Positions 19,089 through 28,159 are shown, counted from the stretch's first letter. The stretch is 64,000 bases of DNA from Prado023 sp963700475 (GCA_963700475.1 CAVOXR010000011.1:124001-188000); one strand, 5' to 3'. The notes: generated by a model not told the origin, from the letters alone. Made by a program: numbers and translations.

Positions 19089-21119
19089 ATGGCGGGTGTG
19101 GTGTCGCGGTTCCTCGAGGTGCGCGAGGGTCTGGGTGTGGCCGAGCGGGCGGGGATCCTGGCGGGGTCGACCAGCGTCGGTCGGTCGTTCAGCCGCGGCC
19201 TGATGCCGCGCAACACTGCCGATCAGGCGATCATCACCGGGGTCGCGTCGGTGTTGAACTACGGGATGACGGCGACGTCGCAGTCGGTGATCGAGTCCGT
19301 GGCCTTCAAGGTGGCCGGCACAGGTCCGGACACCGCGCAGCGCCGGATGACCCAGCGCGGCGTGATCCTGGCCGGGGATGTGGCGGCAATGGGGATCGGT
19401 GTGGCCGCCCAGAAGCTCCTGGCGCAGCGCAAGGATGAGCCGATCGCCCGGGCGTGGGGGCGTACGTTCAGTTGGCGGTTGGCCGTCGGCGGCATGGCCG
19501 GGGCCATCATCGTCACGGCCGACAGCCTGTTCGAGGGGTCGGCGGCGACCAGCGCTCCTGGACGCGCAACGCCCCGGTCGCCCTCCCCCTCGGCGCGGGC
19601 CTGGCTGCATGGCAGTACCACCGGTTGCGTTCGAAGATGGTCGAGGAGGGCGTCACCCATGACGCCGAGGGTGTGGCTCTCGACGACTCCCAGGGCATCG
19701 CGGTGGGCAAGGCCGTGGGGATCGGCGCCGGTGTGTCGGCCGCGCTCTACGTGGCGGCCAGGGGTGAGCGACTGTTCGCTGGTGGGGTGGGTTCGGCGTT
19801 GACGTCGGTGAATCCCAATCTGGCGTTGATCGGGCGGCCGGTGGGGCATGCGGTGGCGTTCGGGTTGCTCGGGTTCGCGGGGTTCAAGGGTTTGCAGCAC
19901 GTGTTCCATTCCGCGGAGACCACCGGTGACGCTGTGGAGGCCGCGTACTCGATGGCTCCCACCTCGGAGTTCGTGAGTGCGGGTCCGCGCAGCGCGGTGC
20001 CGTTGGACACGATCGGCCGTGAGGGCCGTCGGTTCGTGAACATGGCGCTGACGGTCGAGGAGATCGAGGCCGTGATGGGCGGTCCGGCCAAGCCACCGAT
20101 CCGGGTGTTCGTCGGCCTCGAGACCAAGAACACCACCAGCGAGCGCGCCGACTTGGCGATGCGCGAGCTGGAGACGTTGGGGGCGTTCGACCGGGCGCAC
20201 ATCGTGTTCATGTCCCCGACTGGCACCGGGTACTTGAACTACGTGACCGCGGAGTCGTTGGAGTTCCTGACCCGGGGTGACATCGCCCTGGTGGCGATGC
20301 AGTACTCGTTGCGCCCGTCGCCGTTGTCGTTGTTCCGGGTCGGGATCGGCATCGACCAGAACAACGCGTTCCTGCACGCCCTGAAGTGGCGGCTGTCGGC
20401 GATCCCGGAGGACAGTGCGCCCGAAGCTGCACATCTTCGGTGAGTCCCTGGGGGCGCAGACCTCGGAGGACGTCTTCGCTGAGGAGGGCACTGAGGGCCT
20501 GCATCGGGTGGGTATCGACCGGGGGCTGTTCCTGGGCACTCCTGCGGCCACGAAGTTCCGGCAGAAGTGGCTGTCGGACCCGGGCGCGATGGACCCCGAC
20601 GGGGAGATCATCGAGGTCGACAACTACACCGAGTACCTGGCCCTGCCCGAGGACGTGCGTGCCCGCGGTCGGTACTTCTTCCTGACCCACCACAACGACT
20701 CGATGCCGAAGTTCTGGTTCCCGCTGGCCGTCCAGGCACCGGCGTGGATGGGCCCGGCGGAGACCCGGGAGCCCGGGGTGCCCAAGGAGACCGCGTGGCG
20801 GCCGTACACCACGTTCCTGATCACGTTCATCGACGTGAAGAACGCCATGAACGTCATCCCCGGGCAGTTCGTCGCCAACGGCCACGACTACCGCGCCAGC
20901 CTGGCGCGGTTCACCTCCCTGGCCTACGACCTTCCCGCCGACGACGACACCATCGCCGAGCTGAACAAGGTCCTGGCCGCCCGCGAGCTGAAGTGGGCCG
21001 AGATGCGCGTCATCGACCAGCAGTTCGCCGACGCCGAGGCCGAGGTCCAGGCCCAGCTGGCCAAGTGGGGCGCCGAAGGCAACGCGCCGATCCCCGTGCC
21101 GACCGTCGCAGTGGGGTAG
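19089..21119 (+). CDS. Alpha/beta-hydrolase-9 family membrane protein, two frameshifts
   Basis: This large protein (about 676 residues after correction) has an N-terminal membrane part with several hydrophobic segments (to about residue 290) and a C-terminal hydrolase domain of the Abhydrolase_9 family. The nucleophile elbow is FGESLG near residue 450. RVGIGIDQNNAFLHALKWRL precedes it, and FFLTHHNDSMPKFW follows. Family members are cell-surface-directed hydrolases of unknown substrate. Two indels interrupt it: a missing G in the GGGG run near 19543 (restoring FEGVGGDQRSWTRNAPV), and an extra base near 20412 just before RPKLHIFGESLG. Both sides are highly coherent, so these are probably sequence errors. 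Confidence 0.78.
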
Positions 21120-21148
21120 TCGGGACGGCGTGGGTGCCCCCGACCGCC

Positions 21149-21154
21149 TAGCCT
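21149..21154 (+). promoter_or_regulatory. -10 box of leaderless TetR-ACT-GNAT gene
   Basis: TAGCCT is followed by 6 bases and the GTG at 21161. Confidence 0.5.
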
Positions 21155-21160
21155 GAGCCA

Positions 21161-22843
21161 GTGGCCACCGACGAGGCGAAGCGGGACCGGATCGTCGCGG
21201 CAGCCTCCGACCTGTTCACTGCGCACGGCTTCGGGGCCACCACGCTGGAGATGGTCGCCAAGCGCGCCGGCGTCAGCGTCCGTGCTGTGGGCCGGCTGGT
21301 CGGCGACCGCCATGACCTGCTGCTGGAGGTCCTTGCCCAGCGGGGCGAGTCGGTCGTGGCCGACCTCGTCGAGCAGGCCGCGGAGACACCCGATCGGACG
21401 CCGCCCCTGTCCGCCCTCATCGAGGCGGCGCACCGGCTTCAGCAGGCGCCCGAGGCGAGTTGGGACGCCCTGGAGCTCGAGGTCCTGGCCCGGGCACGTG
21501 ACGACGCGCAGATGCGGACCATCGGGGCCGAACGGGTCGCCCATCGAAGCGCCAACGTCAAGGCGATCTCGGCCAGCTCCCGGGCGGCGGGGGGTCTGGA
21601 CCCCGAGCTCTCCGACAACGCGGTCGTGCACCTGTCGATGGCTCTGTCGATCGGGCTCGCGATGCTCGACCCGGTGGCCACGCACCGCCCGACGCCGCTG
21701 GAATGGGATGCGATGATCGCCCGGATCGGCGCTGCGGTGGCTCCCTCCGAGCTGCTGCTGCAGCCCGCGTACGAGGTCAGCGAGCGGTGGCGGGTCCGCG
21801 TCGACATCCCCGACCGGCCCGGGGGCATGTCGCGAATCATCCGGGCGCTCGGCGCCCTGCACGTGTACACCGTGTCCCTCGGCGTGGTCGGCCACGGCCC
21901 GGGAACCCGCACCGTCGACCTGGCGCTCATCGCCCCACCGCACGTGTCGGCCGAGGTCATCCTCGCTGCCGCCGAGTCGGCCGGGGAGCACGCCCACATC
22001 ACGGTCGGTTCGCCCGACGCCGGCCGGGACCTGCCGACGCGGATGCTCGATGCCGCCACGTTCCTGGTCAAGCACCCTGAGGCCGCTCCGACAGTCGCCG
22101 CCGGGGTGGTCGAGGCGGACAACGTCGAGGTGATCGCCGCGGCCGAGGGAGCCGACGATCGCGCCGACGTCCTGCGTCTGCAGTGGACCGCCGACCGGCA
22201 CGTCCTGCTCCAGCGCGACTGGGCCCCCTTCGCCGGGGCGGAACAGGCCCGAGCATCCGCGCTGCTGCGCCTCTCCTCAGCCATCGCCCGGATCTCCGGC
22301 GAAGGAGATGTGACGGGCTGGATCGACCCGGTCCGGGACGACACGGTGTGGATCCGCTTGGCCCGGCCCGAGGATGCCCACGCAGTGGCCGCGATGCACG
22401 AACGATGCTCCGAGCGCAGCCGCTTCCAGCGCTACTTCTCGCTGACGGAGTGGCGCGACATCCAGCTGCGCCGGCTGGCGGGCGGACATCGCGGCGCCAC
22501 CCTGGTGGCGATGAGTCGAGACGGGGACATCGTCGCGCTGGGCAACGTGTTCCCCGAGGCCCCGGACGAGGGCCGCGCCGCCGAGATCGCCCTGATCGTC
22601 GAGGACGCCCATCAGGGGACCGGGGTGGGGACCGCCCTGCTGCGACGGATGCTGCAGGTGGCGCCCACGATGGGGTTCACCGAGGTTGTCGCCCATGTCC
22701 TGGCCGACAACGCGGGCATGAAGCACCTGCTCGAGACGACCGGTCTGGAGTGGACCACAACGGTGCAATCGGGCGTGTCGAGCATGTCGGCGCCCCTGGC
22801 TGCCGGCGACCCTGGCGAGGGGGGACCCCACGAGGTGGGCTGA
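21161..22843 (+). CDS. TetR-type DNA-binding / ACT-like / GNAT acetyltransferase fusion
   Basis: The 560-residue protein has three parts. Residues 1-60 form a TetR helix-turn-helix (RIVAAASDLFTAHGFGATTLEMVAKRAGVS), and residues up to about 190 look like a TetR ligand domain. Residues 210-330 contain RVRVDIPDRPGGMSRIIRALGALHV, typical of ACT regulatory domains that bind amino acids. Residues 390-540 form a GNAT acetyltransferase with IRLARPEDAHAVAAMHERC and the acetyl-CoA loop EDAHQGTGVGTALLRRML. Related ACT-GNAT proteins exist as amino-acid-controlled acetyltransferases; a TetR head on top is unusual. It could be a metabolite-sensing regulator that also acetylates a protein or itself. GTG start, leaderless by TAGCCT at 21149-21154. 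Confidence 0.72.
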   Translation: MATDEAKRDRIVAAASDLFTAHGFGATTLEMVAKRAGVSVRAVGRLVGDRHDLLLEVLAQRGESVVADLVEQAAETPDRTPPLSALIEAAHRLQQAPEASWDALELEVLARARDDAQMRTIGAERVAHRSANVKAISASSRAAGGLDPELSDNAVVHLSMALSIGLAMLDPVATHRPTPLEWDAMIARIGAAVAPSELLLQPAYEVSERWRVRVDIPDRPGGMSRIIRALGALHVYTVSLGVVGHGPGTRTVDLALIAPPHVSAEVILAAAESAGEHAHITVGSPDAGRDLPTRMLDAATFLVKHPEAAPTVAAGVVEADNVEVIAAAEGADDRADVLRLQWTADRHVLLQRDWAPFAGAEQARASALLRLSSAIARISGEGDVTGWIDPVRDDTVWIRLARPEDAHAVAAMHERCSERSRFQRYFSLTEWRDIQLRRLAGGHRGATLVAMSRDGDIVALGNVFPEAPDEGRAAEIALIVEDAHQGTGVGTALLRRMLQVAPTMGFTEVVAHVLADNAGMKHLLETTGLEWTTTVQSGVSSMSAPLAAGDPGEGGPHEVG

Positions 22844-22861
22844 GCCGCGGAGCTGGATGCG

Positions 22862-23641
22862 TCAGGCGCGGGTGCCGCTCACCTCGGTGCCGTCCTCCGA
22901 GTCCTCGCCCTGATCGTCCTGGTCCTCGCCCTGATCGTCGTCCATGTCGACGGAGTCAGGTCCGTGGTGGCCCTCGGCGGTGTCCTCTCGGTCGTCGTCG
23001 CGGTCATCCTGGTCGACGTCGACCTGGTCGTCGCCCCGCTCTCCGAAGCAACGATCGTCGCCGTCCTCCCCGTCGAGGTCGTCGTCACCGTCGCCGCCGC
23101 GCAGCACGTCCATGCCGAGGCCGCCGCGCAACCTGTCCTTGCCGGCCCCGCCGAACGCACGGTCGTCGCCGTCGTCGCCGTCCATCTCGTCCTGGCCCCG
23201 GCCGCCGCGCAGCTGGTCGTCGCCCTTGCCGCCGGTCAGGTCGTCGTCACCGGCCTCGCCGAACTCACGGTCGTCGCCGTCGTCGCCACTGAGCTCGTCG
23301 TCGCCCCCACCGCCGTGCAGGCGGTCCTTCCCGGCCTTGCCGAACAGCCGGTCGTTCCCCGCGCCGCCGTAGATGATGTCCACGCCCTCGGAGCCGCAGA
23401 CCAGGTCATTGCCCCCACGGGCGTGGACCACATGCCGGCCGACTCCGGTCACGACGATGACGTCGTCACCCCGGGTGCCCCAGATGTGCCGTGCGTCGGA
23501 GGTCTTCGTGGCCGTCAGCCCCTGGCACGTCGGCGTATCCGCGGTGCGCAGCGTCGACGCGTTGGCCGCCCCTCCCAGGCCCGCTGCGAGCAGGCTCACG
23601 AACACGACGGCCGAGCCGACGCGGGTGCTGGCGTTGGCCAT
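22862..23641 (-). CDS. Secreted RTX-like calcium-binding repeat protein
   Basis: The 259-residue protein has an N-terminal signal peptide (about 1-30, AVVFVSLLAAGLGGAANAS). After a short leader comes a row of about 18 nonapeptide-like repeats of the form GGxGxDxLxG (about residues 60-205), the calcium-binding beta-roll of RTX proteins. The last 50 residues are extremely acidic (runs of D, E, Q). No enzymatic domain is present, so the protein is a pure repeat. GGAGG lies 5 bases before ATG. The most acidic repeats (SGDDGDDREFGEAGDDDL and similar) alternate with basic GKAGKDRL-type ones. The role may be extracellular calcium binding or adhesion. Confidence 0.82.
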   Translation of the reverse strand: MANASTRVGSAVVFVSLLAAGLGGAANASTLRTADTPTCQGLTATKTSDARHIWGTRGDDVIVVTGVGRHVVHARGGNDLVCGSEGVDIIYGGAGNDRLFGKAGKDRLHGGGGDDELSGDDGDDREFGEAGDDDLTGGKGDDQLRGGRGQDEMDGDDGDDRAFGGAGKDRLRGGLGMDVLRGGDGDDDLDGEDGDDRCFGERGDDQVDVDQDDRDDDREDTAEGHHGPDSVDMDDDQGEDQDDQGEDSEDGTEVSGTRA

Positions 23642-23776
23642 GGGTCCTCCTGGGGCGCGGGTCAGGCACAGACCTGAGTGCAGAAGGCATCGGCTGGTGG
23701 AGCTTGTCCCTCGAGTTCCTTCACCCGGTCGCCGCAGCGTGATGGTCACACCCGCCGGGAGATCCGTGCAGGGGTC

Positions 23777-23782
23777 TACCCT
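23777..23782 (+). promoter_or_regulatory. -10 box upstream of small leaderless ORF
   Basis: TACCCT lies 7 bases before an ATG at 23790 that opens a 23-codon reading frame. Confidence 0.4.
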
Positions 23783-23789
23783 GACCAAC

Positions 23790-23861
23790 ATGCCTGAGCC
23801 GATCATGCCGGGCCGGGGAACGTCACCTCGCCGGGCTGTCGATGGTGCTCCTGGTGACTGA
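23790..23861 (+). CDS. Possible 23-codon leader peptide overlapping DUF1905 start
   Basis: The ATG is 7 bases after TACCCT, a leaderless position. The frame ends at TGA 23859-23861, overlapping the GTG start of the DUF1905 gene at 23854 by a few bases. That geometry would couple translation of the two. Alternatively the DUF1905 gene itself starts here and an indel breaks it, a possibility given the many indels in this window. Confidence 0.3.
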   Translation: MPEPIMPGRGTSPRRAVDGAPGD

Positions 23862-24159
23862 GCACCGCTTCACCGCTGATCTGTGGCTGTGGGATGCCCG
23901 CAAGGCGGACACCTGGACGTTCGTCACCCTGCCGCCCGATGTGAGCGCGGCGGTCGAGGACGAGGCCGACGGTCTGGGCCCCCGCGCTGGGTTCGGCTCG
24001 GTGCGGGTGGAGGTGCGGATCGGCCCGAGCACCTGGCGAACGTCCCTGTTCCCCGACAAGGCCTCCGGGTGCTTCGTCCTGCCGGTCAAGGGGGCTGTCA
24101 GGCGGGCCAACGATGTCGAGGAGGGAGATCCGGTCGAGGTGGAACTGCGGCTCCTCTGA
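23854..24159 (+). CDS. DUF1905-family protein
   Basis: This small protein of about 101 residues starts VTEHRFTADLWLWDARKADTW and continues with DVSAAVEDEA, GFGSVRVEVRIG and a C-terminal VEEGDPVEVELRLL, which is the whole DUF1905 domain with little else. The family is a small beta-barrel of unknown role. GTG 23854 gives the usual length; a longer start at 23842 is in frame. It may be coupled to the small upstream reading frame. An ABC exporter pair follows on the same strand. Confidence 0.72.
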   Translation: MTEHRFTADLWLWDARKADTWTFVTLPPDVSAAVEDEADGLGPRAGFGSVRVEVRIGPSTWRTSLFPDKASGCFVLPVKGAVRRANDVEEGDPVEVELRLL

Positions 24160-24238
24160 GGGCGCGGTGGGCGCCCAGCGAGCCGTCCCCATGCGGGCAC
24201 GGTAGTCCTCCACGGGGAGGCATGCCTGCGGGCAGGAC

Positions 24239-24244
24239 TACTCT
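24239..24244 (+). promoter_or_regulatory. -10 box of leaderless ABC gene
   Basis: TACTCT is followed by 7 bases and the ATG at 24252. Confidence 0.5.
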
Positions 24245-24251
24245 GCTCGGC

Positions 24252-25172
24252 ATGACGGTGTCGATCACCGCGACCGGACTCACCCGTCGGTTCGGGGACC
24301 TCACGGCCGTGGACGCCGTCGACCTGAGCATCGCCCCGGGCACGCTGTACGGGTTCCTCGGCCGAAACGGTGCGGGGAAGACGACCCTGATCCGGATGAT
24401 GCTCGGCCTGATCCGCCCGACGGCCGGTGAGGTCTCGATCCTGGGTCGGGCGGTGGACTCACGCGGTGGGCTCGCAGGGCCCTGGTCTGATGTCGGCTAC
24501 CTGGTGGACGGCCCGGGCCTGTACCCCGATCTGACGGCGCGGGACCACCTGCACATGGCCGCGGCCTACCGCCAGGTCCCGCGCGCCCGGTGTGACGAGG
24601 TCGTCGAGAGGCTGGCCCTCGGTCGGTACCTCGACGTCAGGGCTCGCGCGCTCAGCCAGGGCAACGGCCAGCGCCTCGCCCTCGCGCTCGCGCTGCTCCA
24701 TCGCCCGAAGGTCCTGATCCTCGACGAGCCCACGAATGGGATGGACCCCGCCGGTGTTGTGGAGATCCGCGACCTGCTCCGCGGGCTTGCCGACGACGGA
24801 ACGACGGTGTTCATGTCCACGCACATCGTCTCGGAGGTCGAGCGGATGGCCGACGAGGTCGGCATCATCCACGATGGCCGGATGGTCGATCGGCTCAGCC
24901 GTTCCCGACTCGCCGCGCTGGGCCGGCCTCGCCTGGTGGTGACTCTCGCCTCACCGGAGTCGGCCCGCCGGGCGGCGGCAGCGCTGTCGGCGCGTGGGAT
25001 CGCCGCGACCGACGCCGACGGGACGCTGACCATGACTGACCCAGGGTCCGTCGATCGCCCCGAGGAGGTCGCCCGGCTTCTTGTCGGGGCCGATTGCCCA
25101 CCTCGGGCGATGGCCGTCGTGTCCGACAGCCTCGAGACCCATTTCCTCGAAGTGACGGGAGGGGTCCGGTGA
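24252..25172 (+). CDS. ABC exporter ATP-binding protein
   Basis: The 306-residue ATPase has a complete motif set: Walker A GRNGAGKTT (about residue 38), signature LSQGNGQRLALALALL (about 135) with N in place of the usual Q after LSQG, Walker B VLILDEPTNGMDP, and the switch His in STHIVSEVERM. A C-terminal 70 residues with a beta-rich DUF4162-like tail follow. It belongs to the antibiotic/ion ABC-2 exporter type. Its GTGA overlap (25169-25172) with the following permease makes the transporter. Leaderless start (TACTCT, 24239-24244). The substrate is unknown. Confidence 0.85.
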   Translation: MTVSITATGLTRRFGDLTAVDAVDLSIAPGTLYGFLGRNGAGKTTLIRMMLGLIRPTAGEVSILGRAVDSRGGLAGPWSDVGYLVDGPGLYPDLTARDHLHMAAAYRQVPRARCDEVVERLALGRYLDVRARALSQGNGQRLALALALLHRPKVLILDEPTNGMDPAGVVEIRDLLRGLADDGTTVFMSTHIVSEVERMADEVGIIHDGRMVDRLSRSRLAALGRPRLVVTLASPESARRAAAALSARGIAATDADGTLTMTDPGSVDRPEEVARLLVGADCPPRAMAVVSDSLETHFLEVTGGVR

Positions 25173-25957
25173 GCGCGGTCGGCTGGCCGGCAGCACTGGC
25201 GAACGAGTGGTTGAAGGTGCGAAGGTCCCGCGTACCGCTCGTCACGTTCGTCGTGCTGGCCATCGGGCCGCTCGCGGGTGCCTTGTTCATCTTCATCGCC
25301 GCTGACCCGCAGCGGGCCAAGGACCTCGGCCTCCTCGGCCAGAAGGCTGAGCTCTCCGGGATCACCGCCGACTGGTCCGGGATGCTCATGTTCTCCACCC
25401 AGATCGCCTCGGCGGGATCTCTGCTGCTGTTCTCGTTCATCGTCACATGGCTGTTCGGTCGTGAGTTCGTCGACGGGACAGCGCACTACCTCATGTCGCT
25501 GCCTGTCTCCCGCGGTGTCATCGTCGGCGCGAAGTTCGCCGTCTACGCCGTGTGGGCGGCGCTGCTGAGCGTGTGGCTCACTGCCGTGACCTTCGCCGTG
25601 GGCCTGGTGATGGGCCTGCCGGGTTGGACCGGCTCGTTGGCCGTGAACGGCGCATCGGGCACCCTCCGGGCCTGCTTCCTCACGATCCTGGCGGTGACCC
25701 CGATCGCCTACCTGGCCAGCCGGAGTCGTGGCTACCTCGCCCCACTGGCCTGCGCGATCGGGTTCCTCGCCCTGGCCCAGGTCGCGGCGATCCTTGGCTG
25801 GGGTGCTTACGTCCCCTGGGCGATCCCCGCGATCGCGGCCGGAGTCGCGCCCGACCAGAACGCCACCGTGGCGTCGTGGCTGATCGTCGCTGCCACCGGG
25901 GTCCTCGGCGTGCTGGGCACCATCCGATGGTGGCGCAGCCCCGACGCCGGGCTGTAG
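25169..25957 (+). CDS. ABC-2 type exporter permease
   Basis: The 262-residue membrane protein has six hydrophobic segments. It begins with a short cytoplasmic stretch (LANEWLKVRRSR) and then VPLVTFVVLAIGPLAGALFIF. The middle has FSFIVTWLFGREFVDGTAHYLMSLPVSRGVIV, the classic ABC-2 permease loop that contacts the ATPase. It is translationally coupled to the ATP-binding gene (GTGA). The pair resembles bacitracin/lantibiotic-type exporters of small size. The next gene on the opposite strand converges after 22 bases. Confidence 0.8.
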   Translation: MSAVGWPAALANEWLKVRRSRVPLVTFVVLAIGPLAGALFIFIAADPQRAKDLGLLGQKAELSGITADWSGMLMFSTQIASAGSLLLFSFIVTWLFGREFVDGTAHYLMSLPVSRGVIVGAKFAVYAVWAALLSVWLTAVTFAVGLVMGLPGWTGSLAVNGASGTLRACFLTILAVTPIAYLASRSRGYLAPLACAIGFLALAQVAAILGWGAYVPWAIPAIAAGVAPDQNATVASWLIVAATGVLGVLGTIRWWRSPDAGL

Positions 25958-25979
25958 GTGCCCGGCGAGGGCGACCAGT

Positions 25980-26429
25980 TCACCGCTGGACGATCTTCGG
26001 CCACGTCCAGGCGTAGAAGGCGATGGCCCCCAGCAGCGCGACCTCGATGGCGCTGCCGAGGATGTAGTAGTTCCACTCGCCGATGGCCCCGCCGATGATC
26101 GTCACCGCGTAGAGGACGCTCAGGGCGATGTTGGCGATCCGGCTCACCCGTGGCCGCAGGACCAGGGTGCCGACGATCATCAGGATGGGGAGGACCACGT
26201 AGGCGGTGGTCGCCAGCAGGAACGTCTGGCTGACCGCGAACCCGCTGACTGTGCCCGCCTCAAGATCGGCCCGGAAGTCGGGCCGGAAGAAGCTGAACAG
26301 GTCGACGTAGGCGAAGAGGAACAGCATCGCCGTCCAGAGCGCGGAGATCGTGACCCGTACGTTCACGGGAGCAGGGTCCAACTGAGTGGCTGTGGTCCTG
26401 GCGGTCGGTGTGGCCGTGTTGGTGGACAT
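25980..26429 (-). CDS. DUF6326-type four-helix membrane protein
   Basis: The 149-residue protein has a polar Thr/Ala-rich N-terminus and four membrane segments, beginning with ISALWTAMLFLFAYVDLFSFF, then FLLATTAYVVLPILMIVGTL. The phrase LWTAMLFLFAYVDLFSFFRP is typical of DUF6326. The function is unknown. It is divergent from the TetR gene at 26499 and its promoter region contains the long palindromic site 26457-26489, so the TetR protein probably represses it. GGAG lies in the 10 bases before ATG. Confidence 0.72.
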   Translation of the reverse strand: MSTNTATPTARTTATQLDPAPVNVRVTISALWTAMLFLFAYVDLFSFFRPDFRADLEAGTVSGFAVSQTFLLATTAYVVLPILMIVGTLVLRPRVSRIANIALSVLYAVTIIGGAIGEWNYYILGSAIEVALLGAIAFYAWTWPKIVQR

Positions 26430-26456
26430 CTGGAACTCCTATCCCTCGGTGTGTGG

Positions 26457-26489
26457 CTTACTAAGTAACCATAGCGAATACTTAGTAAG
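26457..26489. promoter_or_regulatory. TetR-type operator, 11-base perfect inverted repeat
   Basis: CTTACTAAGTA (26457-26467) and TACTTAGTAAG (26479-26489) are exact reverse complements, 11 bases apart. Each arm is itself nearly palindromic (TTACTAAGTAA and TACTTAGTA), with centres 20 bases apart, two helical turns. The right arm overlaps the TetR gene's TAAGCT -10 box (26486-26491). It is AT-rich in a GC-rich genome. It most likely binds the adjacent TetR regulator. Confidence 0.8.
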
Positions 26490-26491
26490 CT
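26486..26491 (+). promoter_or_regulatory. -10 box of leaderless TetR gene
   Basis: TAAGCT is followed by 7 bases and the GTG at 26499; it overlaps the right operator arm, so the repressor would block its own promoter. Confidence 0.5.
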
Positions 26492-26498
26492 TGTCCAC

Positions 26499-27173
26499 GT
26501 GAGAACCCCACGTGACACCCCACAACGCCGACCCCTGACCAGGGATCGGATCGTTCGCGCCGCGGTGGACCTGGCCGATCGTGACGGAGTGGGCGCCCTG
26601 ACGATGCGTGCCCTGGGCGCCGAACTCGGAGTCGAGGCGATGTCGCTGTACAAGCACGTCGCCAACAAGGACGAGATCCTCGACGGGGTCGTCGAGCACA
26701 TCGTGGGCCAGATCGAGATCCCTACCGCTGAGGAGCCGTGGAAGCAGGCAATGCGCCGGCGGGCCGAGTCCGGACGCGATGTTCTTCGACGCCACTCGTG
26801 GGCGATCGGGCTGCTGGAGGCGCGGGGTTCAATGGGGCCGGCGGTGATGCGCTACGTGGAGGCCATCCTCGGGAACCTGCGGTCAGCCGGCTTCTCGCTC
26901 GACGATGCGGCGCACGCATTCTGGCTGCTGGACAGCTACGTCTATGGACACGTCATCCAGGAGACGAGCATTGCGCCCCCGAGCACGTCTGACGACGGGG
27001 CCCTTCAGGAGGAGCCCGTCGCCGAGCAGTCCGCCCTGAGCGAGTACCCGAACCTGGCCGAACTGGGCCGGCGGGCGCGCGAGTCCGGGTACAGCGTCGA
27101 CCGGGAGTTCGCCTACGGGTTGGACCTCATCCTCGACGCGCTCGAACGGGCGGTGTCGCCGGCTGGCGGGTGA
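26499..27173 (+). CDS. TetR/AcrR-family transcriptional repressor
   Basis: The 224-residue regulator has an N-terminal helix-turn-helix: LTRDRIVRAAVDLADRDGVG...LTMRALGAELGVEAMSLYKHVANKDEIL (about residues 12-70). MSLYKHV is the classic recognition helix. The C-terminal half resembles TetR_C_1 (tetracycline-repressor-like) with LLDSYVYGHVIQE. The regulated target is probably the divergent DUF6326 gene, since the palindromic operator 26457-26489 lies between them and overlaps this gene's own TAAGCT promoter. That points to autoregulation and ligand-released repression. The ligand is unknown. GTG start, 7 bases after the box. Confidence 0.85.
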   Translation: MRTPRDTPQRRPLTRDRIVRAAVDLADRDGVGALTMRALGAELGVEAMSLYKHVANKDEILDGVVEHIVGQIEIPTAEEPWKQAMRRRAESGRDVLRRHSWAIGLLEARGSMGPAVMRYVEAILGNLRSAGFSLDDAAHAFWLLDSYVYGHVIQETSIAPPSTSDDGALQEEPVAEQSALSEYPNLAELGRRARESGYSVDREFAYGLDLILDALERAVSPAGG

Positions 27174-27234
27174 TCCCGTTGCCGCACCCGCACAGGACGG
27201 GAATGCCCCTGCCCACCCGCACGTTGCGTGCGTC

Positions 27235-28159
27235 ATGAAGGCAATCACGTACGACCACTACGGGGACCCCGATGTCCTGACCCTGACCGAGCAGCCCGAT
27301 CCGAAGGTCGGTCCGGGGGAGGTGCTCGTGCGCGTGCGCAGTGCCAGCGTGAACCCGGTGGACTGGAAGGTCGCCGCCGGCTACCTCGACGGGCTGATGA
27401 CCGTGCGCTTCCCGGTCATCCCCGGGTGGGATGTCGCGGGTGTGGTGGAGCGCGTGGGGCTGGACACCCCGGAGTTCACCCCCGGCGACGAGGTCATGGC
27501 CTACACCCGCAAGGACTGGGTCCAGGCCGGGACGTTCGCCGAGCTCGTGACCGTGCCGGTCCGCGCGCTGGCCCGCAAGCCCGCGGCCCTCGACTGGGAC
27601 CAGGCCGCTGGGCTCCCGCTCGTGGGGCTCACCGCCTACCAGCTGCTCAATCGCCTGGGCGTGCAGCCCGGCGACACCGTCCTCATCCACGCCGCCGCAG
27701 GTGGGGTCGGGATCCTCGCCGTCCAGATCGCTCGCGCGATGGGTGCCCGGGTGATCGGCACCGCATCCCCGGGCAACCACGAGGCCCTGCGCGCGCTCGG
27801 CGCCGAGCCCGTCGAGTACGGCGACGGGCTGGCCGACCGCGTGCGCACCCTGGCCCCCGACGGTGTGGACGTCGTCGCCGACTTCGCCGGAGGCGTCCTG
27901 GAGACCACGCTGGCGGTGCTCAAGGAGGGTGGACGCCACGGCTCGATCGTGGACGGGACGGTGGCCGGAAAGGGGGGCATCGCTGCGTGGGTGCGTCCCA
28001 GCGGTGCCGACCTGCAGGCCCTTGGCCGACCTCGCGGACGCCGGCAAGCTGACCGTCCCGGTCGCCCAGAGCTTCCCGCTCGAGGAGGCGGCCGATGCCT
28101 TTCGCGCAAGCATGACCGGCCACGTGCGCGGCAAGATCGCGATCCAGGTGAGCCGCTGA
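27235..28159 (+). CDS. Quinone-oxidoreductase-like (zinc-free MDR) protein, frameshifted
   Basis: This NADPH-dependent medium-chain reductase begins KAITYDHYGDPDVLTLTEQPDP and has the nucleotide-binding motif AAAGGVGILAVQIARAMGARV near residue 145, and no zinc-binding cysteine set, so it fits the quinone oxidoreductase group. The reading frame breaks near 28023: CCTTGGCC has one T too many. Removing it restores LQALADLADAGKLTVPVAQ... and a C-terminus ending in GHVRGKIAIQVSR, 307 residues. Without correction the frame runs into the next gene, which is an artefact. It precedes the pentose phosphate genes. Confidence 0.78.

Noticed and set aside
22964..23677. Valine- and alanine-rich plus-strand frame opposite the RTX protein
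   Set aside because: It mirrors the repeated Asp/Gly codons of the RTX gene and has no independent signal.
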